A stretch of DNA of 64,000 bases, taken from contig JACDOE010000002.1 of the NCBI GenBank assembly GCA_017656255.1, positions 210,578-274,577 on the forward strand, written 5' to 3'. The first letter of the stretch is position 1, and each line of letters opens with the position of its first letter. The notes under the pieces were generated by a model, which worked only from the letters and a program-made list of their open reading frames with translations, searched no databases and was not told the origin of the DNA. The position numbers and the translations under genes are program-made. Below, piece after piece: positions 9,443-17,840 of this stretch. The stretch comes from Bacillaceae bacterium. Its GTDB lineage: Bacteria > Bacillota > Bacilli > JACDOE01.

Positions 9443-10981
9443 GTGAATAACGAACGGGAACTGATCATTGTACTTGATTTCGGCGGACAGTATAATCAAT
9501 TGATCGCGAGAAGAATTCGGGATCTGGGCGTCTACAGCGAACTTCTCCCTTATCATACACCGGTGGAAAAGATTAAGGAGAAAAACCCGAAGGGGATCGT
9601 CTTTTCCGGCGGACCGAACAGTGTTTACGGAGAAGATGCGCCCCGGGTCGACCCGGCGATTTATGAACTGGGCGTGCCGATTCTGGGAATCTGTTACGGC
9701 ATGCAGATGATGACCCACCAGTTGAAGGGAAAAGTGCAAAGGGCGGACATTCGGGAATATGGAAAGTCAATCATTCGGATTATGACCGACAGCCCGTTTT
9801 TTAAAGGGATGGATCCGGAAGAAACCGTCTGGATGAGCCACAGTGACAAGGTCCTGGAGCCCCCGGAAGGGTTCCGTGTCGATGTCAGCAACGAAGCCTG
9901 TCCGGTGGCGGCGATCAGCCATCCGGAAAAACATTTTTACGGGGTTCAGTTTCACCCGGAAGTGCGTCATACCGAAAAAGGAAACGAGATGCTAAAGAAC
10001 TTCCTGTTTGATATTTGTGGCTGTAAGGGTAACTGGACGATGGAATCCTTTGTGGACAGCACCGTTCGGGAAATTCGTGAACAGGTGGGCGATAAAAAGG
10101 TATTGTGCGCCCTGAGCGGCGGTGTGGATTCATCTGTCGTGGCTGTTCTGGTTCACAAAGCAATCGGAGATCAGTTAACCTGTATGTTTGTCGACCACGG
10201 CCTTTTGCGAAAAGGGGAAGCGGAAAGCGTCATGAAGACGTTTGCCGACAAGTTCCAGATGAACGTAATCAAGATCGACGCCAGAGATCGTTTTATGGAC
10301 AAGCTGAAAGGCGTTTCCGATCCGGAACAGAAACGCAAAATCATCGGAAACGAGTTTATCCGTGTATTTGAAGAGGAAGCGGGCAAACTGGAAAATATGG
10401 ACTATCTCGCCCAGGGAACGCTGTACACGGACATTATTGAAAGTGGAACGGATACGGCCCAGACCATCAAGTCCCACCATAACGTTGGCGGGCTGCCGGA
10501 AGATATGAAAATGGATCTGATCGAACCGCTCAACAAACTGTTTAAGGATGAGGTCCGTAAAGTGGGCGAAGAAATGGGGCTTCCGGAAGAGATTGTCTGG
10601 CGGCAGCCTTTCCCCGGCCCCGGCCTGGGTATTCGGGTAATCGGTGAAATTACCGAAGAAAAACTGGAAATCGTTCGGGAATCGGATGCCATTTTACGCG
10701 AAGAAATTAAAAAAGCGGGTCTGGACCGCGAAATCTGGCAATACTTCACCGCCCTCCCTGATATGCGCAGTGTCGGTGTGATGGGGGATGCGCGGACCTA
10801 TTCCTATACCGTCGGCATTCGTGCCGTAACTTCCATTGACGGGATGACGGCTGACTGGGCTCGCATTCCGTATGACGTACTGGAACGGATCTCCACCCGC
10901 ATCGTCAATGAAGTGGATAATGTCAACCGGGTGGTCTATGACATCACATCCAAACCGCCGGCAACGATTGAGTGGGAGTAA
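9443..10981 (+). CDS. guaA: GMP synthase (glutamine-hydrolysing)
   Basis: Aminates XMP to GMP using glutamine and ATP. The 512-residue product has an N-terminal class-I glutamine amidotransferase domain (catalytic Cys in GICYGMQ, His/Glu in QFHPEV) over residues 8-190, then the ATP-pyrophosphatase domain with the SGGVDSS P-loop near 228 and the C-terminal dimerisation domain ending in KPPATIEWE, the family's standard terminus. GTG at 9443 follows GAAAGGGG. It has its own promoter and is followed by the PurR-controlled pbuG, matching the B. subtilis order. Confidence 0.97.
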   Translation: MNNERELIIVLDFGGQYNQLIARRIRDLGVYSELLPYHTPVEKIKEKNPKGIVFSGGPNSVYGEDAPRVDPAIYELGVPILGICYGMQMMTHQLKGKVQRADIREYGKSIIRIMTDSPFFKGMDPEETVWMSHSDKVLEPPEGFRVDVSNEACPVAAISHPEKHFYGVQFHPEVRHTEKGNEMLKNFLFDICGCKGNWTMESFVDSTVREIREQVGDKKVLCALSGGVDSSVVAVLVHKAIGDQLTCMFVDHGLLRKGEAESVMKTFADKFQMNVIKIDARDRFMDKLKGVSDPEQKRKIIGNEFIRVFEEEAGKLENMDYLAQGTLYTDIIESGTDTAQTIKSHHNVGGLPEDMKMDLIEPLNKLFKDEVRKVGEEMGLPEEIVWRQPFPGPGLGIRVIGEITEEKLEIVRESDAILREEIKKAGLDREIWQYFTALPDMRSVGVMGDARTYSYTVGIRAVTSIDGMTADWARIPYDVLERISTRIVNEVDNVNRVVYDITSKPPATIEWE

Positions 10982-10988
10982 TATCAAA

Positions 10989-11035
10989 TAATAACGAACA
11001 AAAAATCTGACAGATTCTAAGAATATTCGGTTTTT
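10989..11035 (+). promoter_or_regulatory. PurR operator: inverted PurBox pair upstream of pbuG
   Basis: Forward box AATAACGAACAAA around 10990-11002 (CGAA core at 10995) and inverted box ATATTCGGTTTTT around 11023-11035 (TTCG core at 11026). The cores are 31 nt apart, as expected for B. subtilis PurBox pairs (AWWWCCGAACWWT), and the second box ends next to the -35. The purE upstream region has the same geometry. Confidence 0.7.
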
Positions 11036-11036
11036 G

Positions 11037-11065
11037 TTGACAAGACCCGTCCGTATTGCTAAAAT
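11037..11065 (+). promoter_or_regulatory. Sigma-A promoter of pbuG
   Basis: TTGACA at 11037-11042, 17-nt spacer, TAAAAT at 11060-11065, directly downstream of the second PurBox. Confidence 0.75.
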
Positions 11066-11071
11066 CTTCAT

Positions 11072-11180
11072 GGGATGAATGGGAAATGGTGAATATCAAA
11101 TCCTGTTCACCGTTTTATCAAACCAACAGGTGAAGAAACCTTCGGCTTAACAGACAGGGTTAAGCCGGGGTTTTCTGATT
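11072..11180 (+). ncRNA. pbuG leader with alternative pairings and intrinsic terminator
   Basis: The leader holds two GGTGAA copies (11088-11093, 11129-11134) flanking TTCACC (11106-11111), so the middle segment can pair with either copy. CCTGTT (11102) can also pair with AACAGG (11125). A terminator hairpin follows at 11137-11178. This layout suggests transcription attenuation. It does not show the conserved core of the purine riboswitch or of ykkC RNAs. Confidence 0.4.
11137..11178 (+). terminator. Intrinsic terminator in pbuG leader
   Basis: AACCTTCGGCTTAAC (11137-11151) pairs with GTTAAGCCGGGGTT (11159-11172), then TTCTGATTTT. It lies between the promoter and the pbuG start, so it would attenuate expression. 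Confidence 0.6.
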
Positions 11181-11200
11181 TTGATTGGAGGGACGGATTG

Positions 11201-12571
11201 ATGGACAAGTATTTTGAGTTTGAAAAGCACGGTACCAATTATCGCCGGGAAATGATCGCCGGACTGACCACCTTTCTTGCAATGGCTTATATTCTGGCGG
11301 TAAATCCGTTTATGTTGAGCGGTGCCGATCTGCCTGAGGAAATGAAACAAACCCTGTTTCCTTCTTATGGAGCTGTGTTTACCGCTACCGCCGTGGCAGC
11401 GATCATCGGTACACTGATCATGGGGGTTTTCGCCAAATATCCGATTGCGCTGGCTCCGGGTATGGGTCTCAATGCTTTCTTTACTTATACGGTCGTGGCT
11501 ACAATGGGTATTCCGTGGGATCAGGCCCTGGCCGGTGTGTTTGTATCGGGTATCATTTTTCTTATTCTAACCCTGACTGGAGTCCGGGAAACGATTATCA
11601 ACGCCATTCCTGCTGATCTGAAATATGCGGCGTCTGCCGGTATCGGACTTTTCATTGCTTTTATCGGTTTCAAGAATGCAGGTATAATCGTTGCCAACCC
11701 GGCGACATTTGTCGGACTGGGCCACTTTACCTTCATGGAAGGGATGACGCCGGAAGAAATTCTGCAGGTTAAAAACACCCTGCTGGCGATTTTCGGATTG
11801 ATTGTCACCGCGATTTTTATGACCATTGGACTTCGCGGCGGTATTTTTTACGGGATTGTGGTGACGGCCATTGCCGGCATGATTATTGGAATTGTGGACA
11901 CTCCTGAGAGAGTGGTTTCCGCTCCGCCCAGTGCCGATGCTTTCGGAGCACTGTTCGGTCCGCTGTTTAACCTGGAGTTGATGTTCTCCGGTCCGATGTT
12001 GATCGTGATTTTTACCTTCCTGTTCGTGGACTTTTTTGACACGGCAGGTACCCTGATGGGGGTTGCCAGTCAGGCCGGGTTCCTGAAGAATAACCAACTG
12101 CCCCGTGCCGGAAGAGCGCTGGCTGCTGATTCTGTTGCAACAATCAGTGGTGCCGTGATGGGGACTTCCACTACGACGGCCTATATCGAATCTTCGGCCG
12201 GTGTCGCGGCAGGAGGACGTACCGGTTTTGCATCCGTGGTGACGGCGTTTCTCTTTTTCCTGGCGCTGTTTTTCTCACCGTTACTTGCCGTAATCACATC
12301 AGCGGTAACGGCTCCGGCGCTGATTATGGTCGGTGTTCTGATGGCATCCAACCTGGCCAAAATTGACTGGAACAAGCTGGAGCATGCCGTTCCGTCATTT
12401 TTGACCATTATTCTGATGCCGCTGACGTTCAGTATTGCGACTGGTATTGCCCTCGGGTTTATCCTGTATCCGCTGACCAAGCTGGCTAAAGGTGAAGGTA
12501 AAGAGGTACACCCGATTATGTATGTGCTGTTCTTTGTGTTCCTGGCTTATTTCATCTGGTTGAGAGAGTAG
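11201..12571 (+). CDS. pbuG: Purine base permease (AzgA/PbuG-type NCS2 transporter)
   Basis: The 456-residue integral membrane protein of the AzgA-like branch of NCS2 permeases imports hypoxanthine/guanine (in some members adenine) by proton symport. Family features include the N-terminal FEFEKHGTNYRREMIAGLTTFLAMAYIL, the ALAPGMGLNAFFTY segment, the FLFVDFFDTAGTLMGVA segment and the SSAGVAAGGRTG motif. ATG at 11201 is favoured (GGAGGG at 11187-11192, 8 nt away); a TTG immediately upstream is also possible. Position after guaA, the PurBox pair and the leader terminator all point to purine-responsive control. Terminator at 12598. Confidence 0.93.
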   Translation: MDKYFEFEKHGTNYRREMIAGLTTFLAMAYILAVNPFMLSGADLPEEMKQTLFPSYGAVFTATAVAAIIGTLIMGVFAKYPIALAPGMGLNAFFTYTVVATMGIPWDQALAGVFVSGIIFLILTLTGVRETIINAIPADLKYAASAGIGLFIAFIGFKNAGIIVANPATFVGLGHFTFMEGMTPEEILQVKNTLLAIFGLIVTAIFMTIGLRGGIFYGIVVTAIAGMIIGIVDTPERVVSAPPSADAFGALFGPLFNLELMFSGPMLIVIFTFLFVDFFDTAGTLMGVASQAGFLKNNQLPRAGRALAADSVATISGAVMGTSTTTAYIESSAGVAAGGRTGFASVVTAFLFFLALFFSPLLAVITSAVTAPALIMVGVLMASNLAKIDWNKLEHAVPSFLTIILMPLTFSIATGIALGFILYPLTKLAKGEGKEVHPIMYVLFFVFLAYFIWLRE

Positions 12572-12597
12572 GAGAACCACATAAATTTGAGATATGA

Positions 12598-12622
12598 AAC
12601 CCGGCTTTGTGCCGGGTTTTTT
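12598..12622 (+). terminator. Terminator after pbuG
   Basis: AACCCGGC (12598-12605), loop TTTGT, GCCGGGTT (12611-12618) followed by TTTT. Confidence 0.85.
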
Positions 12623-12722
12623 AATTGGATTGCCTGTGGGATCGTGATGGGGCGAAGGGAAAAATCCTTCCTATCCTAAATCCGAATCCCGGCCTCTGAC
12701 TTCCGGCCTCCGCTCTCTGGTT

Positions 12723-13223
12723 TTATGGATCAGCCCCAAACCGCTCCACCAGTCTTCTGTGAACGTAGTGCGTAATCAGATCCGAATGATATTCCCGGTA
12801 CCCGGCCAGTTCCCGAACAACACTGGAACTTAAATAAGAATAGTTCGTATCCGTCATCATAAAAAGTGTTTCGATGTTATCATTCAATTTTTTGTTAACC
12901 ATGGCCATAGAGAATTCGAATTCAAAATCGGAAACAGCCCGGAGCCCCTTAATGATCACTTTAATGCTTTGTTCCTCCATATACCGGACCAGCAGCCCCT
13001 GCGAGGTCGCCGCCGTGGCATTATCAATCCCCAGTTCGCGCAGGGAGCCTTCAATCATATCAATTCGTTCTTCAACCGAAAACATGTGTTTCCCCTTTTT
13101 CTGCGGATTTTCAAAAATGGCCACCACCACATGATCAAATATTTCAGAAGCACGCTGGATGATATCCAAATGTCCCAGGGTAATCGGGTCAAAACTGCCG
13201 GGATAGATGGCTGTCCGTTTCAT
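12723..13223 (-). CDS. coaD: Phosphopantetheine adenylyltransferase
   Basis: Catalyses the penultimate step of coenzyme A synthesis, joining 4'-phosphopantetheine to AMP. The 166-residue product begins MKRTAIYPGSFDPITLGHLD with the nucleotidyltransferase HxGH-like TLGHLD motif and ends with the YSYLSSSVVRELA segment; length is normal. The upstream frame from 13250 is rejected because an AAGGAGG Shine-Dalgarno lies inside it, although the gap from that SD to the ATG is long (about 13 nt). In many Bacilli coaD follows rsmD; here it stands alone between pbuG and an HTH gene. Confidence 0.95.
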   Translation of the reverse strand: MKRTAIYPGSFDPITLGHLDIIQRASEIFDHVVVAIFENPQKKGKHMFSVEERIDMIEGSLRELGIDNATAATSQGLLVRYMEEQSIKVIIKGLRAVSDFEFEFSMAMVNKKLNDNIETLFMMTDTNYSYLSSSVVRELAGYREYHSDLITHYVHRRLVERFGADP

Positions 13224-13299
13224 GTTATAAGTCGAACCTCCTTGTACCACAATCGTTCATCCTTTAGCCTGCTCCATTTTTAACATCTGTGTCGAAAAA

Positions 13300-13329
13300 T
13301 TGATATGGTCAATTCAGGAAGTTTATAAT
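13300..13329 (+). promoter_or_regulatory. Sigma-A promoter of the HTH regulator gene
   Basis: TTGATA at 13300-13305, 18-nt spacer, TATAAT at 13324-13329. Confidence 0.6.
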
Positions 13330-13337
13330 AGAATATA

Positions 13338-13368
13338 TTTGAACGATAAAAATAATTTGAACGTTCAA
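13338..13368 (+). promoter_or_regulatory. Likely operator: TTGAACG half-site plus palindrome
   Basis: A TTTGAACG half-site at 13338-13345 and the perfect palindrome TTGAACGTTCAA at 13357-13368 lie just after the -10 element and before the regulator start. This is the expected place for autorepression by the HTH protein. Confidence 0.55.
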
Positions 13369-13394
13369 TGGGATTTTATACAGGAGGAATTAAG

Positions 13395-13982
13395 GTGAAA
13401 CATGACATTCCTGAGGTGAAATATATTACGTCCATGGACCAGTTGAAGGTCGTGACCCGTCCTATCCGAATCGAGATTCTGGATATTTTCAATGCTAAAG
13501 ACGATGCGTTATCCGTACAGGAAATGGCCGAACGATTGGATCAACCGCCGTCCAAACTTCATTACCATGTAAAGGAACTGGAGAAACACGGGTTTTTAAA
13601 ACAGGTACGAACCCGTCAGATAAATGGCATTATGCAAAAATACTTTGTACCAACCGCCCGTGAATTCCGGGTGGCCAAAACACTGGTTAACCTGAAAGAA
13701 GACGGTGTAGAAGAAAATTCGTCCCAATACATGCTCGATACCCTGTGGGATCAGGTTCGCCTGTTGACCGAACAGGGAAGGGAAGCGGAGATATCCGTAC
13801 ATTCCAGTATTCTTACCCTATCACAGGACCAGAAAAAACAACTGGAAGACCGGATCAAAAACGTGACAGACAACTATATCCGGGAACTGCGAGACAAAGG
13901 GGAACTTCAATCGGGTTCCGGGCGGGATGTCTACCTGCTGGGAATATTGACGATGCCGATGGCGGAAGGGCAGGAAGAATAA
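13395..13982 (+). CDS. ArsR-like winged-helix transcriptional regulator
   Basis: The 195-residue product has an N-terminal winged helix-turn-helix (about residues 10-85: RIEILDIFNAKDDALSVQEMAERLDQPPSKLHYHVKELEKHGFL), the LHYHVKELE recognition-helix pattern of HTH_20/ArsR-like repressors, then a helical C-terminal domain. GTG at 13395 follows AGGAGG (13382-13387) by 7 nt; the longer frame from 13368 would start inside the operator palindrome. It is followed 28 nt later by an MFS exporter, so the pair probably forms a self-regulated efflux unit. The inducer is unknown. Confidence 0.85.
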   Translation: MKHDIPEVKYITSMDQLKVVTRPIRIEILDIFNAKDDALSVQEMAERLDQPPSKLHYHVKELEKHGFLKQVRTRQINGIMQKYFVPTAREFRVAKTLVNLKEDGVEENSSQYMLDTLWDQVRLLTEQGREAEISVHSSILTLSQDQKKQLEDRIKNVTDNYIRELRDKGELQSGSGRDVYLLGILTMPMAEGQEE

Positions 13983-14010
13983 ACCTTTAACCCAATGAGG
14001 AGGAACGTCC

Positions 14011-15258
14011 ATGTGGAATCGTCCGTTTATTCAACTCTGGCTGGTTCAATTCTTTTCAAGCATGGGAGACTGGGTCCTGCGCATGTCGCTGGTTTATTTC
14101 ATCTACCGGTTGACCGGTAAAGATCCGCAGGCTGTAGCCATGGTGACGATCAGTGAGTATGCACCGGTTTTTCTTTTTGCCATGCTGGCCGGGGTTTTCG
14201 TAGACCGCTGGAACCGAAAAAAAATGCTTGCCTTCAGCAATCTGGCGCGCGCTCTGTTTACATTATGTTTGTTTATCACCTATTTTTGGGCTTCGACCTG
14301 GATCGTGTACGGGGTTGCCTTTTTCACGGCCATCGGTTCACTTTTTACAAGGCCCTCCGTGATGGCGCTGATTCCCCTGCTGGTCAGTAAAGAGAATCTT
14401 CCCCGGGCGAACGGGTTCATACAAACGAACGACAATGCCTTTATTATTCTCGGGCCTCTCCTGGCTTCAGCCATTTTTTACTGGCTGGGAGCCTATGCCT
14501 CGTTTTTGCTTGTCATGTTAAGCTTTCTTGGTGCTTTCCTGATTGCCATGATGCTGCCGACTGAAGAAGAAAAAATGAGGGAATGGGAAACGTCTTCTGA
14601 CGCGTCCTTTAAAACGTGGGCTCGACAGATGGTTCGGGATATGACGGGTGAATTGAGAGAAGGAATTCGTTTTGTTTCACAAGAAAACACGTTAAAAGTG
14701 TTACTCCTGACAGGGTCTATACTGGGACTGGGTGGCGGTGCGCTCAATGTTCTTTCAGTGGTGTATGTAACCCGGGAGATGGGGCTTAGAGCGGAAAATC
14801 TGGCGTGGTTTACGTCCAGTCAGGGGATTGCCATGTTGAGCCTGTCAATCCTGGTGGCTTCCCTCAAGCGGAATCTTCACCCGCTTCACATGGTCACGCT
14901 GGGACTCTTACTCCTTTCCGGAGGAATTTTCGGGATCGCCGGATTCGAATCCCTGTGGGCTGTACTTGGATGCTTTTTTGTACTGGGGATCGGGAATGCA
15001 CTCGCCAATATTGGCATGGTCACCCTTGTGCAGTTAAAAACAGAAGATCGGATGCGGGGAAGAGTCAATTCCCTCTACCATCCTGCTATGATGGCCGGGA
15101 TGCTGATATCAGCAGGTTTGACCGGATTCCTCACGGAGTTCCTGAGCATTCGTACCATATTTGCAGGAGCGGCTGTGATTATCATGTTCAGCAGCCTGCC
15201 GGGCATCTGGCTGCGGGTAATGGAAAAAAAGCAAATCACTGGAACAGCTGGGGGATAG
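14011..15258 (+). CDS. MFS efflux transporter (MFS_3/macrolide-efflux-like)
   Basis: The 415-residue protein has about 12 predicted membrane segments and the MFS motif A-like GVFVDRWNRKKML near residues 65-77. The N-terminus WNRPFIQLWLVQFFSSMGDWVLRMSL is typical of the MFS_3 drug exporter branch. ATG is preceded by AATGAGGAGGAACGTCC. Cotranscription with the upstream HTH regulator is likely (28-nt gap, no terminator). Substrate cannot be deduced. Confidence 0.85.
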   Translation: MWNRPFIQLWLVQFFSSMGDWVLRMSLVYFIYRLTGKDPQAVAMVTISEYAPVFLFAMLAGVFVDRWNRKKMLAFSNLARALFTLCLFITYFWASTWIVYGVAFFTAIGSLFTRPSVMALIPLLVSKENLPRANGFIQTNDNAFIILGPLLASAIFYWLGAYASFLLVMLSFLGAFLIAMMLPTEEEKMREWETSSDASFKTWARQMVRDMTGELREGIRFVSQENTLKVLLLTGSILGLGGGALNVLSVVYVTREMGLRAENLAWFTSSQGIAMLSLSILVASLKRNLHPLHMVTLGLLLLSGGIFGIAGFESLWAVLGCFFVLGIGNALANIGMVTLVQLKTEDRMRGRVNSLYHPAMMAGMLISAGLTGFLTEFLSIRTIFAGAAVIIMFSSLPGIWLRVMEKKQITGTAGG

Positions 15259-15301
15259 TGTGATATACTACTGACATTTCGGAGCGAAGGGGAAGTTCAA
15301 G

Positions 15302-16249
15302 ATGGACAGGAATCCGGTGAAAATTTACTTATTGTTGATTGTGACCACGTCAATGTGGGGCGGTGCCTTTATCGCAGGTAAAATTTCCACGCAAACACTG
15401 GATCCATTCACGGTGGCGTTCCTCCGCTTTTTTGGAGCCAGTCTCGTCCTGTTTCCGTTGATGTGGAAGATGGAACCGGACCGGCCGAAGCGGACCATGA
15501 AAGACTGGCTACTGCTAGCATCACTGGGTTTTACGGGAATTTTCCTGTACAACGCCTGTTTTTTTCTGGCGACCCAGCAGGCACCGATCATCAAAAGTTC
15601 GTTGTTTATTGCCTCCAATCCGGCGGTCATTGTAATTCTGTCGGGGCTTTTTCTGAAGGAAAAGATAACCGGGAAGCATATCGTGGGGATGATCAGTGCG
15701 ATTGCCGGTGTTTTGTTTATCGTGACACAAGGGGATCTCTCCGTCATCCTGCGGATGGCATTTGAACCGATTGACCTGGTCTTACTGACTGCTGTGTTCA
15801 GCTGGGCTCTGTACACTGTACTGGGTAAAGTGGCGTTGAAGAAATTCAATTCGATTGCAGCGACGACCTATGCCACCGGATTTGGTACACTGATGCTATT
15901 TCCGTTTGCCGCAATGAATACGACGGTCGAACAGTTGAAGAACAGCGGCTGGGAAGTCTGGGTCAGTGTCTTGTATGTCGCATTTATTGTATCCGTCATC
16001 AGTTTCATCTGGTGGTATAGAGGGGTGCAGCAGATTGGTGCGGCAAGAGCGTCTGTGTTTATTAACATCATGCCGATTTCCGCCAGTGTAATGGCCTTCT
16101 TTTTCCTGGGAGAAGCGCTTCACTATTATCATCTGGTGGGGGCGATACTGGTATTCGGGGGCGTTTATATCAGTACCCAGTACCGGAAGTCCAATAAATC
16201 ACAACGACGTGTGGAGGCAGCAGGTGCTGGTCCCAAAAGTGTTTCCTGA
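15302..16249 (+). CDS. EamA-family DMT permease
   Basis: The 315-residue protein has two EamA repeats (about 8-140 and 155-290), each with five membrane segments; it starts KIYLLLIVTTSMWGGAFIAGKIS, the usual entry of drug/metabolite exporters. ATG follows GAAGGGGAAG. Separated from the MFS gene by 43 nt, so it could belong to the same unit. Substrate unknown; many relatives are annotated only as putative metabolite or amino-acid exporters. Confidence 0.85.
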   Translation: MDRNPVKIYLLLIVTTSMWGGAFIAGKISTQTLDPFTVAFLRFFGASLVLFPLMWKMEPDRPKRTMKDWLLLASLGFTGIFLYNACFFLATQQAPIIKSSLFIASNPAVIVILSGLFLKEKITGKHIVGMISAIAGVLFIVTQGDLSVILRMAFEPIDLVLLTAVFSWALYTVLGKVALKKFNSIAATTYATGFGTLMLFPFAAMNTTVEQLKNSGWEVWVSVLYVAFIVSVISFIWWYRGVQQIGAARASVFINIMPISASVMAFFFLGEALHYYHLVGAILVFGGVYISTQYRKSNKSQRRVEAAGAGPKSVS

Positions 16250-16317
16250 CCGCTTCCCGCCTTTTCCGAGACCGGGAATCAAGATATAATGGAGAAAAAT
16301 GAAGGGAGTGTCCGAAA

Positions 16318-16752
16318 ATGGCGATGTCGTATGAGGAGTATATGAGACAGGTTGTGCAGCCGATGCGTGATGAGCTGACATCGGCCGGATTCAAGGAACT
16401 GCGGACGCCGGAAGAAGTAGAGGAAGCACTGGAGAATGCGAAAGGAACGGCCCTCGTCTTCGTAAATTCCGTGTGCGGCTGTGCGGCGGGTCTGGCTCGG
16501 CCGGCAGCGCGAGAAGCGATTAAGCACAGTGTGGCGCCGGATCATCTGTTTACCGTTTTTGCCGGACAGGATAAGGAAGCAACGGCGAAAGCGAGAACTT
16601 ATTTCGGCGATTATCCGCCGTCTTCCCCGTCTGTGGCCCTGTTAAAAGACGGAGAAATTGTGTTTATGTTGGAACGTCACCAGATTGAATATCATGAACC
16701 GGAAGATATTGTGAAGGCTTTGACTGAAGCGTTTGACCGGTATTGTGGTTGA
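16318..16752 (+). CDS. Bacilliredoxin (BrxA/BrxB, YphP/YqiW family)
   Basis: Removes bacillithiol from S-bacillithiolated proteins during oxidative stress. The 144-residue product has the family-defining Cys-Gly-Cys motif (Cys53-Gly54-Cys55 in NSVCGCAAG) in a thioredoxin-like fold, and the conserved PSSPSVALLKDGEIVFMLERHQIE region. It starts at the ATG at 16318 (a second ATG is two codons later). A terminator follows. I cannot decide between the A and B paralogues. Confidence 0.92.
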   Translation: MAMSYEEYMRQVVQPMRDELTSAGFKELRTPEEVEEALENAKGTALVFVNSVCGCAAGLARPAAREAIKHSVAPDHLFTVFAGQDKEATAKARTYFGDYPPSSPSVALLKDGEIVFMLERHQIEYHEPEDIVKALTEAFDRYCG

Positions 16753-16758
16753 ACAGGG

Positions 16759-16794
16759 ATAGCGGAGAATTTTTCCGCTATTCTTTGTTTTTTT
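16759..16794 (+). terminator. Terminator after bacilliredoxin gene
   Basis: ATAGCGGA (16759-16766) pairs with TCCGCTAT (16774-16781), followed by TCTTTGTTTTTTTG. Confidence 0.85.
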
Positions 16795-16846
16795 GAGATT
16801 AGCGAAAAAAAAGGATCTTATTTTTCCCCTCCTTCGACCGCCAATC

Positions 16847-16898
16847 AAAAAATGGTTTCCACCATCCCCTTCAGCACGACCGGTGGAAACCATTTTTT
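16847..16898 (-). terminator. Terminator of the UPF0316 gene (bidirectional)
   Basis: AAAAAATGGTTTCCACC (16847-16863) pairs with GGTGGAAACCATTTTTT (16882-16898). A-rich and T-rich ends make it usable from both strands, mainly for the minus-strand gene ending here. Confidence 0.85.
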
Positions 16899-17443
16899 CA
16901 ATTAAATATCTTCTTCACCCAGAAACCGCCTTTAAACGTTTTCGGTTCGTACGAAATCACAAATGCTTTCGGGGAAAGACTCTCAATCGTCTTCATCAAC
17001 TTCTTTTCATTGCTGCGCTTGGCCAACACCTGCATTACCAGCCGTTTGCCGTCCTTCCCGTCAGCCAGCCAGCTGGTCACCCCGTATCCTTTCTCCCGTA
17101 ATGCCTGAGCCACATTCACTTCAGCCGAGTCCAGCACGATCTGGACCGTAACATAACCCAGGGCCAGCATCTCTTCAATCCGGCTGCCCAGATAGACGCC
17201 GGTTCCCCATCCGATACAGTAAGCGAGAATATTCAGCGGTTTATCCAGATTGTCCAGGACAATCGACAGCCCCATCAGATAAATAAAGACCTCCACCATA
17301 CTGAGCAGGGATGCCAGTACCTTGTTATTCTTCAGAACCAGAATCATACGCAGGGTAAAAAGGGAAACATACACCACGTTAATCACAATAATGATCAGGA
17401 CCAAGCCCATTTGAAGGACACCCCCGGAACCATAAACTTTCAT
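16898..17443 (-). CDS. UPF0316 (YebE-like) membrane protein with DUF2179 domain
   Basis: The 181-residue product has three N-terminal membrane helices (LVLIIIVINVVYVSLFTLRMILV; VLASLLSMVEVFIYLMGLSIVL; LNILAYCIGWGTGVYLGSRIEE) and a C-terminal soluble DUF2179 domain (about 110-175, with GYGVTSWLADGKDGKRLVMQVLAKR). B. subtilis has the related yebE between pbuG and purE, so position supports the call. Candidate starts are ATG 17443 (GAGGAG 5 nt upstream) and ATG 17410 after GGGGGTG; I use the former. Molecular function unknown. Confidence 0.85.
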   Translation of the reverse strand: MKVYGSGGVLQMGLVLIIIVINVVYVSLFTLRMILVLKNNKVLASLLSMVEVFIYLMGLSIVLDNLDKPLNILAYCIGWGTGVYLGSRIEEMLALGYVTVQIVLDSAEVNVAQALREKGYGVTSWLADGKDGKRLVMQVLAKRSNEKKLMKTIESLSPKAFVISYEPKTFKGGFWVKKIFN

Positions 17444-17591
17444 GCCACTCCTCATTATAGTGTCTGAATACGCAAAATGAAATCTTTTTTTCCACGATAT
17501 TTTCCGAATAAAACGGCTGAAATCCAGATACTAAGGAAGAGCATATTTATAAAACGTAGACGGGTCGGACAGCATCAAACGCCTCTTTTTT

Positions 17592-17636
17592 AAAATCGAA
17601 TAATAATAAATATACATTTAATGAATGTTCGTGATT
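17592..17636 (+). promoter_or_regulatory. PurR operator: inverted PurBox pair upstream of purE
   Basis: Forward box AAAATCGAATAAT (CGAA core at 17597) and inverted box ATGTTCGTGATTT (TTCG core at 17628). The core-to-core distance is 31 nt, identical to the pbuG pair, and the second box lies just upstream of the -35. Confidence 0.7.
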
Positions 17637-17640
17637 TGGG

Positions 17641-17670
17641 TTGACATCCCCGATTATTCCCTGTTAAACT
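17641..17670 (+). promoter_or_regulatory. Sigma-A promoter of the pur operon
   Basis: TTGACA at 17641-17646, 18-nt spacer, TAAACT at 17665-17670. This places the start of transcription near 17677 and gives a leader of about 230 nt. Confidence 0.6.
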
Positions 17671-17705
17671 GAGAATGCGAAAAGTTGAAATCGTATGTTC
17701 ATGAG

Positions 17706-17840
17706 TGAAAGTGGGTCTAGGGTTCCAGGCGGGCGCGCTGATCTACTTAATGCAGCGGTCTGCAGTCGGACCGAGCGATCCAGGCACAATCACGGTTATT
17801 GTGCTACACCGTAGGGATAAAAGCCCAGGCGGTAGGTTTC
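17706..17840 (+). ncRNA. ykkC-family riboswitch, PRPP-type
   Basis: The purE leader shows the ykkC core in order: GTCTAGGGTTCC (17715-17725), GGACCGAG (17768-17775), a GGCACAAT...ATTGTGC hairpin (17783-17803), then ACACCGTAGGGATAAAAGCC (17806-17825) and CAGGCGGTAGG (17826-17836). ykkC variants of subtype 2 bind PRPP or ppGpp; those in front of purine genes are the PRPP class. Its 3' segment is also the 5' arm of a terminator, so ligand binding should block termination and turn the operon on. Subclass is assigned from context. Confidence 0.85.
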
